From NCBI RefSeq assembly GCF_026262505.1, contig NC_067206.1, positions 18,621,319 through 18,685,318 on the forward strand: 64,000 bases of DNA, read 5' to 3'. Source of the DNA: Trichomonas vaginalis G3 (taxonomy: Eukaryota > Parabasalia > Trichomonadida > Trichomonadidae). A program made the position numbers and the translations under genes. The notes below the pieces were generated by a model that worked only from the letters and a program-made list of their open reading frames with translations, did not search any database and had not been told where the DNA came from. This document shows, in pieces, positions 10,247 to 21,095 of the stretch. Position 1 is the first letter of the stretch. Each line of letters begins with the position of its first letter.

Positions 10247-10440
10247 AGTTATGTTAGAAAAGAGGTTAGAAAACGTGTTAGATCTAACATGTTAACATAA
10301 ACATATATTTTTTCTATCTTAAGGAAATTCACGAGAATTCATGAGTTTTGTGTGTTTTGGACCATGTTAGAAAAGTGGTTAGAAAACGTGTTAGATCTAA
10401 CATGCTAACATAAACATATATTTTTGCTGAATTCAGCACA
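10247..10440. repeat. Two inverted-orientation iteron blocks
   Basis: Two blocks, each GTTAGAAA-type half-sites followed by GTTAGATCTAAC, then TAACATAAACATATATTTTT. They lie directly after the 312-aa gene and are opposite in orientation to the block at 8590-9250. Position fits a 3' end or terminator for the upstream gene, or a protein-binding array. Confidence 0.75.
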
Positions 10441-10470
10441 AAATTCATGAATTTCCTTAAGATAGAAAAA

Positions 10471-10510
10471 ATAAAGTTAGTTTTATTTTTATTTATTTTT
10501 TTATTTTGTA
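10471..10510 (+). promoter_or_regulatory. Class I promoter block
   Basis: ATAAAGTTAGTTTTAT and the T-rich run ending TATTTTGTATG, nearly identical to the block before 9306. Confidence 0.6.
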
Positions 10511-10523
10511 TGTAAAGACATAT

Positions 10524-11135
10524 ATGTCAAACATTGAGTTTGAAACAGTAAGAAAGATTGACAATGACACCAAAGTGGTTAGAATTGGTGATTTAAACGT
10601 AAGATACTGTAAGAAATACAACAAATATTCTTTGTCAGACATTATAACACCTTCTGGAAAGAAAACAAAGGACTGGGTTAGAATTGCTTCTACTCAGAAA
10701 ATTTTGACAAGAAATCCTGAGCTCATGATATCGGTAAGATTCTATGGAACTACAGCATATCTCATTGACAAAAGTCTTATACCAATAATTCTTCTGTGGA
10801 TTGACCCTGTTGTTGGATATAACTTCATAACTTATGGTTCATTCGATACGGAACGTTGCAGTGAAGGCTTACTTTACATCGTTCAGAAACCGAAGGACTT
10901 CAATACAAAGAGATATAAGATAGGAAGAACATATAATATAACTCAAAGATATGACTCTACAGTCAATAGAGTCAAGGTTGTGTTCGTTAATGATATGAGA
11001 GCTGCAGAAACAGAACTACTCGAAAAGTTTGAGAAAATGTATGGTGCTCCCACGAAAGGTAAAGAAACGTTTGAAGTAGATGAGATAGATAAAGCTATAA
11101 AATTATTTGACGAAGTTGCTGAAAAATACATGTAA
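10524..11135 (+). CDS. KilA-N / T5orf172 (GIY-YIG-like) protein
   Basis: About 203 residues. The N-terminal half (VRIGDLNVRY, KDWVRIASTQ, then TAYLIDKSLIPIILLWI) matches the KilA-N DNA-binding fold of large DNA viruses and phages. The C-terminal half (GLLYIVQKP, YKIGRTYNITQRY, then AAETELLEKF) matches T5orf172, a GIY-YIG-related domain. This combination is common in Bro-like viral regulators. The start is set at the ATG at 10524, since the upstream in-frame codons lie in the promoter block. It pairs with a second KilA-N gene downstream, and both have decayed relatives in element B. Likely an early DNA-binding regulator; it looks whole. Confidence 0.75.
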   Translation: MSNIEFETVRKIDNDTKVVRIGDLNVRYCKKYNKYSLSDIITPSGKKTKDWVRIASTQKILTRNPELMISVRFYGTTAYLIDKSLIPIILLWIDPVVGYNFITYGSFDTERCSEGLLYIVQKPKDFNTKRYKIGRTYNITQRYDSTVNRVKVVFVNDMRAAETELLEKFEKMYGAPTKGKETFEVDEIDKAIKLFDEVAEKYM

Positions 11136-11170
11136 AGCGTTTATTTTTGGTCTTTTGTGAAAGTCAGAAA

Positions 11171-11210
11171 ATAAAGTTAGAATTTTTTTATTTATTTTTT
11201 TATTTTGTAT
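11171..11210 (+). promoter_or_regulatory. Class I promoter block
   Basis: AATAAAGTTAGAATTTTTTT and TATTTTGTATG, the same layout as at 10471, directly before the second KilA-N gene. Confidence 0.55.
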
Positions 11211-11222
11211 GTAAAGACAGTA

Positions 11223-12049
11223 ATGTCAACATCAGAGAACACAACAACTGCTATCGTTCATGAAGCCATAAATGAAGAATACGAGTACATACAGTATAAC
11301 AAACAGTTACGTCTCATTCGTTCAGTCAAAGATGACATGTACCAAATGCAAAGTATTTTGAATGCTCTTCGTTCTACAAAGCAAGCATATCATTGGTTTG
11401 AAAACCAACAGACAAAAGAACTTTTAGAAGAATTTCCTCATATGATTGCTTCCCTCGGAAAACCGGGGGAAGAGATTCCGTATGAAAATCGCAAGAATTT
11501 GGCACCTGGTTTGAAAGGTTATTATGTTCATAGACTTTTAGTAAATGCTGTAGCAATGTGGGCTTGGCCCCGTTATGCTTGTTATATTTTCATGATGTTA
11601 GATGAACTATATAAAGCAGAACGTGGAGAGATGGAAAAGAAACTTCAAGCAAAAGATGAAGTCATTGAATCCAAAGACAAAAGCATACAGAAAAGAATAC
11701 CACGTTCAGTACCAAAAGGAAAGGAAAAAAGCTATAAGTATATGATTTACGCTGAAGAGTTGGAGAAAGAAGAAGATAGAGATATGGTTATGTTGCATTT
11801 AGTCAGAAGAAACAACAAGAGCTTTTTGACTTAGCTAAGATTTACAAATCTGACAGAAACTGGTTCTATCGTGAAAACTTACCGATTTCAATGACACCGA
11901 ATGAGCAAATAAAGGAAATTGTCAAAAGTACTCTTCCTCAAACACACTATGACATCAAAGGTTGCACAATACTTACATTCAAAGAAGACTTAACATTACT
12001 GAAGGAAAAAATAACAGAATATTTCGATAACTTCAAAGAGGAAGAATAA
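11223..12049 (+). pseudogene. KilA-N domain protein, broken
   Basis: The central part (GLKGYYVHRLLVNAVAMWAW, then CYIFMMLDELYKAE) is a typical KilA-N core of viral DNA-binding proteins. It is followed by a charged coiled coil and a C-terminal region that looks like the extension seen in viral KilA-N/Bro proteins. The start is the ATG at 11223 after a class I promoter. A decayed relative lies at 40975-41645 in element B beside a T5orf172 relative, so the pair is conserved. Role: putative early regulator. It is broken about once. Confidence 0.68.
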
Positions 12050-12103
12050 AAAAATCTAAGCTAATTTTATTTTTTTATAAAATTTTATCTCATATGAAAG
12101 AAC

Positions 12104-12319
12104 ATGAATTTAGAATATTCGGAACTCATGACAGAAGAAGAGAACGAACAACATGTAAAAGATTATGCAAAATTTCTGAAGACATACAAAGCATTTAAAC
12201 AATATCTAAATGCTTCTAAAGATTATGCAAAATTTCTGAAGGTATATAAAGCTTATGAAAAAGCGTATGAAAAGTTTATACATTGGGGAATTGTTGTAAA
12301 ATATCGATATGAAAGATAA
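12104..12319 (+). CDS. Small lysine-rich protein with an internal duplication
   Basis: A 71-residue protein in which the segment KDYAKFLK-YKA occurs twice about 22 residues apart, giving an amphipathic helical repeat. It has an acidic start and basic end and no known family. A T-rich promoter block with CTAATTTTATTTTTTTATAA lies upstream. It is convergent with the gene at 12340-12808. Reality is moderately likely, given a promoter and a clean helical repeat. Confidence 0.5.
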   Translation: MNLEYSELMTEEENEQHVKDYAKFLKTYKAFKQYLNASKDYAKFLKVYKAYEKAYEKFIHWGIVVKYRYER

Positions 12320-12339
12320 CAAAAATATATTTTTCTTAA

Positions 12340-12808
12340 ATAGCTTCAGGGTCAATTTCTTCAACCATTTCACTTCCTTCGTCAATGTCAATAGAAGCTT
12401 CTTCAACCTTTGGTAGAGCTTCTGTATAACATCTTTGTTCGTTATTGTCTTCAGAGATGAAGGATAATATTTCACATTTGTTTCACCCTTCTTATATTCT
12501 TTCTGTTCGGAAAGATTTAAAGCAATACTGAAGAAGTCAATGTTAGAGTTCTTTATGACAGTATAATGAGTATCTTTGACATTCACGAAGAAACTCTTTT
12601 GTTTCAAAACTACTGCTAACTCTTGTGAAGTATAACGTTTGCGGTCAATGACGATAGCTAATGGTCTGACATACTGACCAAACTTAGATTCTTTCACAAA
12701 CTTCTTGTTAAAGATAACATTAACATTTGAAGCATTATTGAACTCATTCTTGATGGCAGTAGCGAGAGCATTGTATGAAAAGAACTTGCAATCTTGCATG
12801 TGTTTCAT
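12340..12808 (-). pseudogene. Unknown roughly 155-aa protein, broken
   Basis: The N-terminal part (MKHMQDCKFFSYNALATAI) is followed by alternating beta/alpha segments and, near the end, a very acidic region. No motif is recognised. It diverges from the DNA polymerase gene at 12899 with about 90 bp of AT-rich sequence that contains a class I-like box for the polymerase. It looks broken about once. Association with the polymerase might suggest a replication accessory role, but this is unproven. Confidence 0.45.
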
Positions 12809-12847
12809 TAAAATAAAAATATTAAATTATTTTGAAAAATAACTTTA

Positions 12848-12898
12848 AAAAAATCTAATCTAATTTTTTCAAAAATATTTTTTTATTTCCTACTAAAG
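12848..12898 (+). promoter_or_regulatory. Class I-like promoter of the DNA polymerase gene
   Basis: AATCTAATCTAATTTTTT, then TTTTTTTATTTCCTACTAAAG directly before the ATG. The 3' half matches the class I core TTTTTTTATT-TA-TAAAG, while the AATAAAGTTAG part is weaker. Confidence 0.45.
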
Positions 12899-15800
12899 AT
12901 GTATCGGAAGTTGTCTAAGTTAGAACACTCGGAAATAAAACAACTTCTTACAGAAGCTAACATAGATGTTGCAAAACATTACGCGACAAACAAAAAAGCA
13001 CTCGCTGACATCCTCAATGACTATAATGGTGCAATAAGTTATGATAGAATTCATGATTCATAAACAAAACATTTCCTTTAAATGACGTTGCTATTGACTT
13101 ATATCATAGACGTTCAGTACCTCATGAAGTAAGAAGAGAAATGTTTGACATAACAAATGCAAACGTTGGTGAAACACGAAAGAGAGACGACACACTGAAA
13201 CAACAGAGAAGAGAGATGTTTAAAAGTGCTATAGAACAAGTTCGCAAAGCTAACGATGTCATTCGTTCCATTGACGACAAACCAAAAGAAGGTGAGAGAT
13301 GGTTAAAGAAAGATGAAGAGAATAGGAAGAGAAATGTGAAGTCAGGCAATAGACTCATTGACTTTAACATCGAAGCTTTAGATGAACCAAACAGAGACTA
13401 CTTACACAAACATTTCGGTAAGGTTTTCATGAGACTCTTAGAGAAAGATTAAAATAAACTCACAACAGAGATGGATGGTATGTTATAAACTTGGTGGAAA
13501 GTATGAATGTTCTACGTTAAACCTCAATAATATTGGAACATTACTACATCAGCTCTTGAAGGAGAACTTTATATCAGAGATAGAAGCAAATGCTGCAGGT
13601 ATTGTTGAAATGCACTATGACTTCTTCTTGACAAACATAAAGAATCTTACTGAAATAAAGATGTATGATTTAACAGAATATGAAGGCTTAACGATGTCAG
13701 ATGTAAAGAAAGGCAAACCAAAAAAGAGACCATATAGAGATGAAAGCACACTGACAAATGACCAGAAAGCCATTTTGGAAGCTCTTAAGCAAACAGGAAA
13801 CCCAGCACTTATAGAAAGCTTTTGGAAAGATAATGGTGAAAAGAAGTTTTATAAGAAGAGAAGCGGTCAGTTCTGGAAGTATCTTTGCACATTACCTATA
13901 AATCTTGAACGCTACCAAATCTTCAATGAACTGAACAAAAGAACTGCAACACTTATGACAGAAGACAATTGTTTCGTTTATGCTTGCATTCAGGCTGGAG
14001 TAAATGAAGAAACTATTGACCACATGAGAGAAGTCATTCGTGTTAGAGACTTTCCTCAAAGTAAAGTACAAGAAATTTCGACGCAACAGGTATAGCATTT
14101 AATGTTACCATTGGTTACTTCAATGACTCAAGACATAATGAAATAAAGAGATACATACCAAAAGAATGTGAAACTGTTCGAACTATTGACTTACTTCTTG
14201 TTGAAGACCACTACATGCTAAATGAAAGATTACCAATGACAACATATTTCATTCGCAACTATATAGAAATCTTGAAGGAGTGTGGTGGAATGAACATTGA
14301 GAAACAGATGAAGATTTATACAAAGAGAGAGATAAATATGTTCGTTATGATAGAACAACACCGTTATGGGATGTTATGAAAACATTGTGGGAGTGCAAAT
14401 ATTTCGAACCTATTTCTTATGGAGAACTTTTCACATATACGACTGACTTATATAAACAGAACCTTGCACCATTTAAAGATTTGACATATGCTCCAAAGTA
14501 TTGTGTACAACTGAAGAAGAAAGCAGAGTCAAAAGAAGTAAATAAAAATAAGTGCAAGTTCATTCCTGAGCACGTTTTCTTTGCTGACTTTGAGTGCAGT
14601 ACCGATGGCTTTCATAAAGCTTTTAACATATGTTATGACAGTGAAGATGGTTCAGTGAGTGAAAGCATTTGGGGTCAGAACTGTGCAACAGAATTTTTGG
14701 AACGACTTCCTGACAAGAGTTTAATATATTTCCATAACCTCAGTTATGATATAAACTTCATCTTAAGACACATGACAGAAGTGAAAGGAACTCCCATCAT
14801 TAAAGGTTCACGAACAATGCAAATAACTGGTTTATATAAAGGACGGGCAATTATTATAAAAGACTCTTACAGTATTATAAATAAGAAGCTTAAACTATTT
14901 CCTGCTATGTTTAACTTACAAACAGGACCGAAAGAAGTATTTCCATATAACTACTACAGCAGTACTTTGTTAGCAAATGACAACAGAACTGGTGTCATTT
15001 CTGAAGCATGTAAGTTTGTAAAAGATATTGATACGTTCATGAAAAACATAGATTCCATCAAAGGTTGCAGAATAGATGAGAACCACTGACTTAGAAAAAT
15101 ATAGCACGTTTTTACTGCAAACAAGATGTAAGAATTTTAAGAGAAGGTTTTGTTAAGTTCCGCAATGACATATTGAAAGAATTTGATTTAAACGTTTATG
15201 ACTACAGTTAGTATTTGTTCAATTGCTAACAAATTATTTGAGAACAGAGTGTACTTCCCGAATGGAAATCTTTATGACCTCTCAAATAAACCAAGAGAAT
15301 TTATTTCGAGATGCATTCAAGGTGGAAGATGTATGTTGTCAGATAACATGAAACAAAAGAGCGAAAAGAAACTCATTGCTGACTTCGACGCTGTTTCATT
15401 ATATCCATCAGCTATAGCAAGACTTTATACTTTAGAAGGAATTCCAAAAGTATTGAAGGATGAGATGTTAAGCACAGAGTATCTCATGAGACATTTATTC
15501 GATGACGACCAAAAGAAACCCATTGGTGAAAAGTTTATGTCCGGCTTCTTTGTTCTCATTAAGATAACAGAGATTGGAATACATAGACACTTTCCTTTAA
15601 TAGTTTGTGACCCTGAACTAAATCCAGAACTTAACGTTCCCAGAAGTTCAAACACTTGCTGTTTAATGTATGTTGACCATATAACATTACAAGACCTCAT
15701 AAAATATCAAGGTGTCAAATGTGAAGTGTTGCAAGGATACTATTACGATGGAAACAGAGATATTAGAATAAGAGATGAAGTAAAGAAGTTGTTTGAGTTA

Positions 15801-16644
15801 AGGTTAAAGTATAAGAAAGAAGGAAATCCTTTGCAAGAAAAATATAAAGCTCATTTTGAACAGTATTTATGGCAAAACTATTCTATCTCCTATTGAGTCA
15901 AAAATAACCATAGTAAATGACAAAGATGCTATAAGATATGCCATCAGAAACTACAACCATATAGTGAAGTTCGAAGGTTTGGATGGTTCAGATAAAACTA
16001 TTTTCAAGCTAACGAAAAGCATTTGCAGACACTTTAACTTCTGTCCACTTGGTGTTAACATTCTGTCTATGTCGAAGAGAATAATGTGTGAAGTATTCTG
16101 TACTGCTGAAGATATGGGACTTCAAATATTTTACCAGGACTGTGATAGCATGCATATTTTCAATGAAGACATACCAAAGCTTGCAGCAGAGTTTAAGAAG
16201 AGATACGGTCGCGAACTTATAGGAAAGAACCTTGGTCAGTTCCATTCTGACTTCGCAGAAATAACACCTGGAAAACAAAGTTTAGCATACAAGTCAATAT
16301 TTTGTGGAAAGAAGACCTACATAGACTTACTCACTAACGATTTAAATGAAGTTGCATTCCATGCACGTTGTAAAGGTGTAAAACAAGACGTTCTTGCTTT
16401 AACAGCTAATGAAATGTTTCCTGAAGCTATACAATGCTATTACAATGAAGATAAGAACATTCACATACCTGTTGGAACATATGACAAAGACTCTGAGTTC
16501 AGTTTAATGAAACTTTACAAAGCACTTCATGATGGTCAAGAGATTGGATTTGACTTATGTAAGTCTTCTAGTCCTTGCTTTGCTGAAAAGTTTAACTTTT
16601 CTATTCAGACTAAGACTTCATTCATAAGAAAGCTTAAGTTCTGA
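12899..16644 (+). pseudogene. Family-B (protein-primed type) DNA polymerase of Polinton A, broken
   Basis: About 1,200 codons. Exonuclease motifs are seen as FFADFECS (Exo I) and FHNLSYDINFI (Exo II) near 14580-14770. Polymerase motif A is seen as DFDAVSLYPSA near 15390 and motif C as YQDCDSMHIF near 16130. This matches the protein-primed viral/organellar family-B enzymes that replicate Polintons. The region upstream of the exonuclease, about 450 codons, is charged and would be the terminal-protein-like or unknown N-terminal domain. The gene is broken, with roughly five or six breaks. Motif order and spacing leave little doubt about family. Confidence 0.88.
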
Positions 16645-16724
16645 GGTCATTTATTTTTGTCAGCAATGAGGTCATGAATGAGGTCATTCGTGATAAAAAT
16701 AATGAGGTCATATATTTTTGTCAT

Positions 16725-17291
16725 TTATGTATAACCATTGTCTCTCTTAAACTTTGCAATAGACAGCTTTGTTCTTCTTCCTTCTACATCTGTAATGTTT
16801 ATATAATCTTTGCTATACTGTCTTAAGACATTCATTCGTCTGTATTGAGTTCCCATGAAATAGTAAAAGACATCTTCACTTGGGACATAGTAGTAATTTT
16901 CTAGAGTAAATTTAGAGTATTGTATAATTTCAACAGCATCTTCAGGAAGAGTGTCTACAATGTCAAACCAATAGCCATTCGAACCAGAAATATTTCTCAT
17001 GTTTTGTCTTCTCGACACCCACCTTAAGTTTGAGATATGAAAGTCTCCTCTGTCTCTGTTTATATGGTCTACTTCTCGAAGTCCTTCAGGATTCGGTATA
17101 AATTGATTTGCAACAATTTTATGCTTAAAGAGTTTATGTTTGTTTAAATAAACACAAATATAACCATCACCGTTGTCAAACTCACTTACAACTCTTTTGT
17201 TACTTATGCGCCTAATTGTATATGGGTACTCTGAAAAGATTTCATAGTCATTGTCATGTTCGAGTGTTTGCCAATGTCCTTCACCTTCCAT
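16725..17291 (-). CDS. HNH endonuclease with NUMOD-like N-terminus
   Basis: 188 residues from the ATG at 17291. The core reads NPEGLREVDHINRDRGDFHI followed by NLRWVSRRQNMRN, the HNH_3 pattern of phage and viral homing-type nucleases. The N-terminal YPYTIRRISNKRVV resembles a NUMOD4-like segment. It looks whole and has its own late-type box (TTTTTATTTGAG) before the ATG, so it behaves as a free-standing gene, not an intron rider. It lies between the polymerase and the structural module. It could be a resident selfish nuclease or be used in replication or packaging. Confidence 0.78.
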   Translation of the reverse strand: MEGEGHWQTLEHDNDYEIFSEYPYTIRRISNKRVVSEFDNGDGYICVYLNKHKLFKHKIVANQFIPNPEGLREVDHINRDRGDFHISNLRWVSRRQNMRNISGSNGYWFDIVDTLPEDAVEIIQYSKFTLENYYYVPSEDVFYYFMGTQYRRMNVLRQYSKDYINITDVEGRRTKLSIAKFKRDNGYT

Positions 17292-17341
17292 GCCTTTCAC
17301 TCAAATAAAAATTTTCAGAAAAAATAAAACTAGCGTAGATT

Positions 17342-18199
17342 TTACAATACTGCGATGGTAGAGTTTAAGAGTTGTGCTTCAATGTAGAGACAGTCCTTAT
17401 GGTCTGGAGGTAAGAACACTGGGCAGTTATGGTCGTGAGTTGAGTACATGTCTATCCAAAACTCACGATTGAAGCCAGTTAATTTATAGTATTTAGGGTT
17501 AGGAAGTGGTGAAGTTCTTGTATGACCAATGAACTCATTTTCAACTCCCTTACTTAAGTTTGAATATAATATAGCTTGCTTTCTATCCCAAATGCCAGGT
17601 GTTACAATCTTTGAAAATTCATTTTTCCTCGGAAGCATTGCATCATAATTGAAAACATTCTTGAAGTCTTCATTGGGTTCAGAGATTTGAAACCTTATAC
17701 GTAATGGATTTTCTTTCTCTTTAGCGACTTCATTGAATGGTGAATATATAACAAACTGACAGTCATGTGTTCCATCTTCATTTTCATTAAATTCATAATG
17801 AAAGTCTATAAGTTGTGGCTGACTACCTTCTTCTTTCAGTTGTGCAAGAAACTCACGTAAAGGCTGTAAAGTTTGTACTTCAATGTTAAACTTTTTCTCG
17901 AACATTTCATTAAATGAAATCATACATTGTTGCAATGTTGTATCGTCTTTAAAGTATTTGTATATGTGAATGTTTTGGGCGCTTAAAGACTGTTCGTCAT
18001 TTTCTATCTCGACTTGAAGTATAAAGTCAACTTTCCTAAATGCACGTGTTATATACATATTTGTTATGCCAATATATTTTTCTTCATTTATGTTCACAAT
18101 CCAGTCTGTTGGAAACTTAAACGTTACTCTGTTCCCCTTTATTTTGACGTCAGGGTTTTCACTACTGAACGCAACAGATAAAGGTATTTGTCTATACAT
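17342..18199 (-). CDS. Unknown 285-aa beta-rich protein of the structural module
   Basis: A 285-residue protein that looks whole, starting MYRQIPLSVAFSS, with many alternating hydrophobic strands and a D/H-rich C-terminal part (YSTHDHNCPVFLPPDHKDC). It has no signal peptide or membrane helix. A late-type box TTTTTATCCG lies just upstream. It sits beside the capsid gene and could be a second minor capsid or vertex protein. A loosely similar beta-rich protein in element C is at 57409-57888. I cannot assign it firmly. Confidence 0.6.
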   Translation of the reverse strand: MYRQIPLSVAFSSENPDVKIKGNRVTFKFPTDWIVNINEEKYIGITNMYITRAFRKVDFILQVEIENDEQSLSAQNIHIYKYFKDDTTLQQCMISFNEMFEKKFNIEVQTLQPLREFLAQLKEEGSQPQLIDFHYEFNENEDGTHDCQFVIYSPFNEVAKEKENPLRIRFQISEPNEDFKNVFNYDAMLPRKNEFSKIVTPGIWDRKQAILYSNLSKGVENEFIGHTRTSPLPNPKYYKLTGFNREFWIDMYSTHDHNCPVFLPPDHKDCLYIEAQLLNSTIAVL

Positions 18200-18223
18200 T
18201 TAATTCGGATAAAAATAAACCAT

Positions 18224-18484
18224 TTACTCTTTCTTTGCTTCAGCTTCTTTAGCTTTTGCTTCAGCTTCTTCTCTAGCTTTCTTCGCCAGTAGTCTTGGGT
18301 TCTTTTGTCTTCCAGCAGCTAATGCAGCAAGTTGTTTTTCACTAAGTTTTCTCTTTGGTCTCTCTGGCTTTTGTTCTTGTTTTTGTTCCTTCAGTTCGGA
18401 TAAAATTTGCTCACGAATTTCTTTCTTCAATGCTTCAACATCTATGACCCCTTGGGTCTTGTCCGTAGGGCTTGTCTGAGTCAT
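18224..18484 (-). CDS. Small highly charged K/E-rich protein
   Basis: 86 residues from the ATG at 18484 (MTQTSPTDK). The second half is rich in K, E, R and A (RPKRKLSEKQLAALAAGRQK, then repeated EAEAKAKEAEAK), predicting a long basic-to-mixed helix. This composition fits a DNA-condensing or scaffold protein, but no family is recognised. It is 24 bp upstream of the 285-aa gene on the same strand and divergent from the 142-aa gene at 18530. Confidence 0.6.
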   Translation of the reverse strand: MTQTSPTDKTQGVIDVEALKKEIREQILSELKEQKQEQKPERPKRKLSEKQLAALAAGRQKNPRLLAKKAREEAEAKAKEAEAKKE

Positions 18485-18529
18485 TTGACTGCAGATAAAA
18501 AACAAAATTAAAACTTTAACCGATGTAAA

Positions 18530-18958
18530 ATGAGCTTGTCAAAATCAGAGCGAGAGTCTATTATATTAAATGACGCAAGAGGAATACAACATCCTTTCTA
18601 TTACGTAAGTCAGAGTAAAGATGGTAAAATATACGTAAGAAAAAGAAAGGTTCCATTAGCGAATGCAGAAAGCGACAGTATTAAGGTGCATGGCACTGAG
18701 GGCGAAGCCCATATAAAACCTTCTATTCAAACTGAAAAGTCAATAGAACCAGAAGAAAAGAAGCCAGATGTACTTTCAATAACGAACCAAGAGCTTATTG
18801 CAAAGTTCGTGAATTTCATTGAAAAACAAACCGAGTCAAAGAATCCTGACCCGCCAGTGAAAGAAGTTGAGACAAAAGAGAATGTACAGTTCATTGAAAA
18901 TGTCAAGAAACAACTTCCACCACGAATGCCAAGAAGAAGAGTGAGAATAATGAAGTAA
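18530..18958 (+). CDS. Unknown 142-aa protein with basic tail
   Basis: 142 residues. The N-terminal segment HPFYYVSQSKDGKIYVRKRK resembles GFYIHTMKDGRVQFRKIKQP of the 80-aa protein at 21096-21338, so the two small proteins share a beta-hairpin module. The middle is acidic and disordered, and the end is strongly basic (PPRMPRRRVRIMK). It lies directly upstream of the capsid gene (27 bp gap with box TTTTTATCCGAAG), so it is likely a virion or assembly protein. The function is not known. Confidence 0.6.
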   Translation: MSLSKSERESIILNDARGIQHPFYYVSQSKDGKIYVRKRKVPLANAESDSIKVHGTEGEAHIKPSIQTEKSIEPEEKKPDVLSITNQELIAKFVNFIEKQTESKNPDPPVKEVETKENVQFIENVKKQLPPRMPRRRVRIMK

Positions 18959-18985
18959 ATAGATATTTTTATCCGAAGTAAATAC

Positions 18986-20557
18986 ATGCAGAACGAACAG
19001 TTAAACGAATTTACTCCAGCAGAGCATATTCATCAGATTCGCTCATATTTCGATATCATAGACAATGCAGTTCAAATTGGTGACACTAATAGAAAATATT
19101 CTGACGCAAAGATTCCATCACAACCTGGAACTGCTAAAGATAACACATGGGTAACATTCAATCTCTCACCTCCTGGTGAAAATATGTTGGACCTTTACAA
19201 TACATTCATTACGTATAAAATGGAAGGTCAATTTATTGTAGATAAAGAAATTGGTTCAGGTTCCAATAAAACAAACCCACCAGGATTTTGGATTGGTTTC
19301 GATGACGCTTTCTATGCAGTTGCTGGATATCAAATCCTTGCAAATGGTCGTATCGTATATTCTCAAGACAACGCAAGAGAAGAAGCATATATAACTTCAA
19401 ACTCACAAACTACCGAACAAATAAAGAAAGTAGATGTTTTCTCAAAGACTCGACATGAAGATGTATGGAGTCATTCGGGAACATGCAGAACAGGACAAAT
19501 TGTTAGTGGTCCAATTACAGCAGGAAAATCATTTGATTTTAAGCTTCGTTTAAGAATTCCTGTTAGAAAGTTTTTACCATTAGAAGCTATAAGATTTATT
19601 CCTGCATTTGCAGGAAACATTCAGCTTAAAGTAAAGTTCAGTAGCGACGCATTACAATGCACATCTATATCTGTAAATGATATCATTGCTTTCAATCCAA
19701 CTCTTAAAGTTGCATTTGCTTCAGATTCAAATCCACTGACAAATAAATTTGTTCCATGGAATGAACCATTCACTATGATAACGAAGGCAATAGAAGCTAG
19801 TGGAACAGTTACTATTACAACTGTAACCCAGCAACTATTTCGAACAAAGATGGATTTTAATGAATGTTTCATTCATCCAAAGTCATTCTCTTTAGACCCT
19901 AACATTTATACAGAACTTGTAGAACATTATACAAACGAGGCTTTATGTTTTCCTGTTAAAGTTATGGATTGGATTCCTATGGACGTTCATTCTCAAAGAA
20001 TACAGATAGTTCAAGTGCAACATTTACAGCAGCTTATACGCCTATTAATGTTAAAAGTATTTGGGCACTATTTAGAAAGAAAGACAACTATTATGTTAAT
20101 TTTGAGAACCCTAAGTTTAAATATCTTCAGCTTTCCATGGGAGCTTATGGAAATATGCCTGCAGAACCTGAAAAATCATATGGACCTGTATTTTATGAAA
20201 TGGTTGCGAACGCCTGCAATACAAACAATGATGATTGGATTTAATGAAGATGTTATGAGGTCATTGGTGGATGATGGTAGTGTGGAACATAAATGGGATA
20301 GCTATGACAACACACATTTCTTATGTGGTTTTCCAACTGAAGTGGACTTTTGCTTCCAGCAAGGTCAAACATCTACTGCTCCAATAACATACAAATTGTC
20401 TGTTAAAGGACCTATTGAACTAGCAACTGAAAACGTACCAAAGCCACTTATTGGATTTATGAGGGATTGTTGCTTTGCCATTCAGGTGCGTGCTAATAGC
20501 ATCCCCATAATAAGACTTGACGACTATAACTTAGCAACTGACGACAGTGAGGAATAA
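18986..20557 (+). pseudogene. Double-jelly-roll major capsid protein of Polinton A, broken
   Basis: About 520 codons. Diagnostic segments are WVTFNLSPPGENMLDLYNT, then FWIGFDDAFYAVAGYQIL, and the central FKLRLRIPVRKFLPLEAIRF. The last aligns in layout with KLRVPLSSFLIFRFLRYLP of element B and with DMIIPVNDLLAFQAFDDYP of element C. These fit the Polinton double-jelly-roll capsid family that forms the icosahedral shell. It follows a late-type promoter box. It is broken, with about two breaks. Confidence 0.82.
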
Positions 20558-20587
20558 AGGATGAACGTTTATTTTTAAAGCTTATAA

Positions 20588-21046
20588 ATGAGTTCTTCAT
20601 CAAGCTCTCGTGAACCTTCACCATCTATGAAACAAACTTTACCAAACGATTATGGAGCACCTATTGAATATTTCTTACGAGCTGCACAATGGCAAAGAGC
20701 AGTCTCACCAAGGTTAGGTGTTCCACCAGCTCCTGTCAAAAATAGCATTTGGTCAAGTCCTTATATAAAATATGGTCTCCCACTAGGTTTGCTAGCTACA
20801 GCAGGAGCAGTTATGATGTTGAAAAGAAATAAAGCAAATGTTGTAAATAATACTGAAGTAGCTGAAGTTAAACAAACTCCAACACCTTCGCCAAAACCAA
20901 CGCCTTCACAAGCAAAACCTTCAATGACTCCTGAACCTATGGAAGTACAAACTCCTGTTCAAAAGTCAACTCCTAAACCGACTCCAACATTTAAACCAGA
21001 ACCTACTCCTCAAATAAATCGTAAAACTCCTGCGTTTCCTTACTGA
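20588..21046 (+). CDS. Single-pass membrane protein with Pro/Thr-rich tail
   Basis: 152 residues. An N-terminal Ser-rich stretch precedes one clear hydrophobic helix (IKYGLPLGLLATAGAVMML, about residues 58-76) followed by KRNK. A long tail of P, T, K and Q repeats (TPTPSPKPTPSQ, KPTPTFKPEPTPQ) follows. It lies right after the capsid gene with a late-type box TTTATTTTTAAAG. A virion inner-membrane or membrane-remodelling protein is plausible, since related viruses encode small membrane proteins near the capsid gene. The family is not recognised. Confidence 0.65.
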   Translation: MSSSSSSREPSPSMKQTLPNDYGAPIEYFLRAAQWQRAVSPRLGVPPAPVKNSIWSSPYIKYGLPLGLLATAGAVMMLKRNKANVVNNTEVAEVKQTPTPSPKPTPSQAKPSMTPEPMEVQTPVQKSTPKPTPTFKPEPTPQINRKTPAFPY

Positions 21047-21095
21047 AAAAAATAACGTTATTTTTATTTAATATTAAAATTTTTATTTGATTGAA

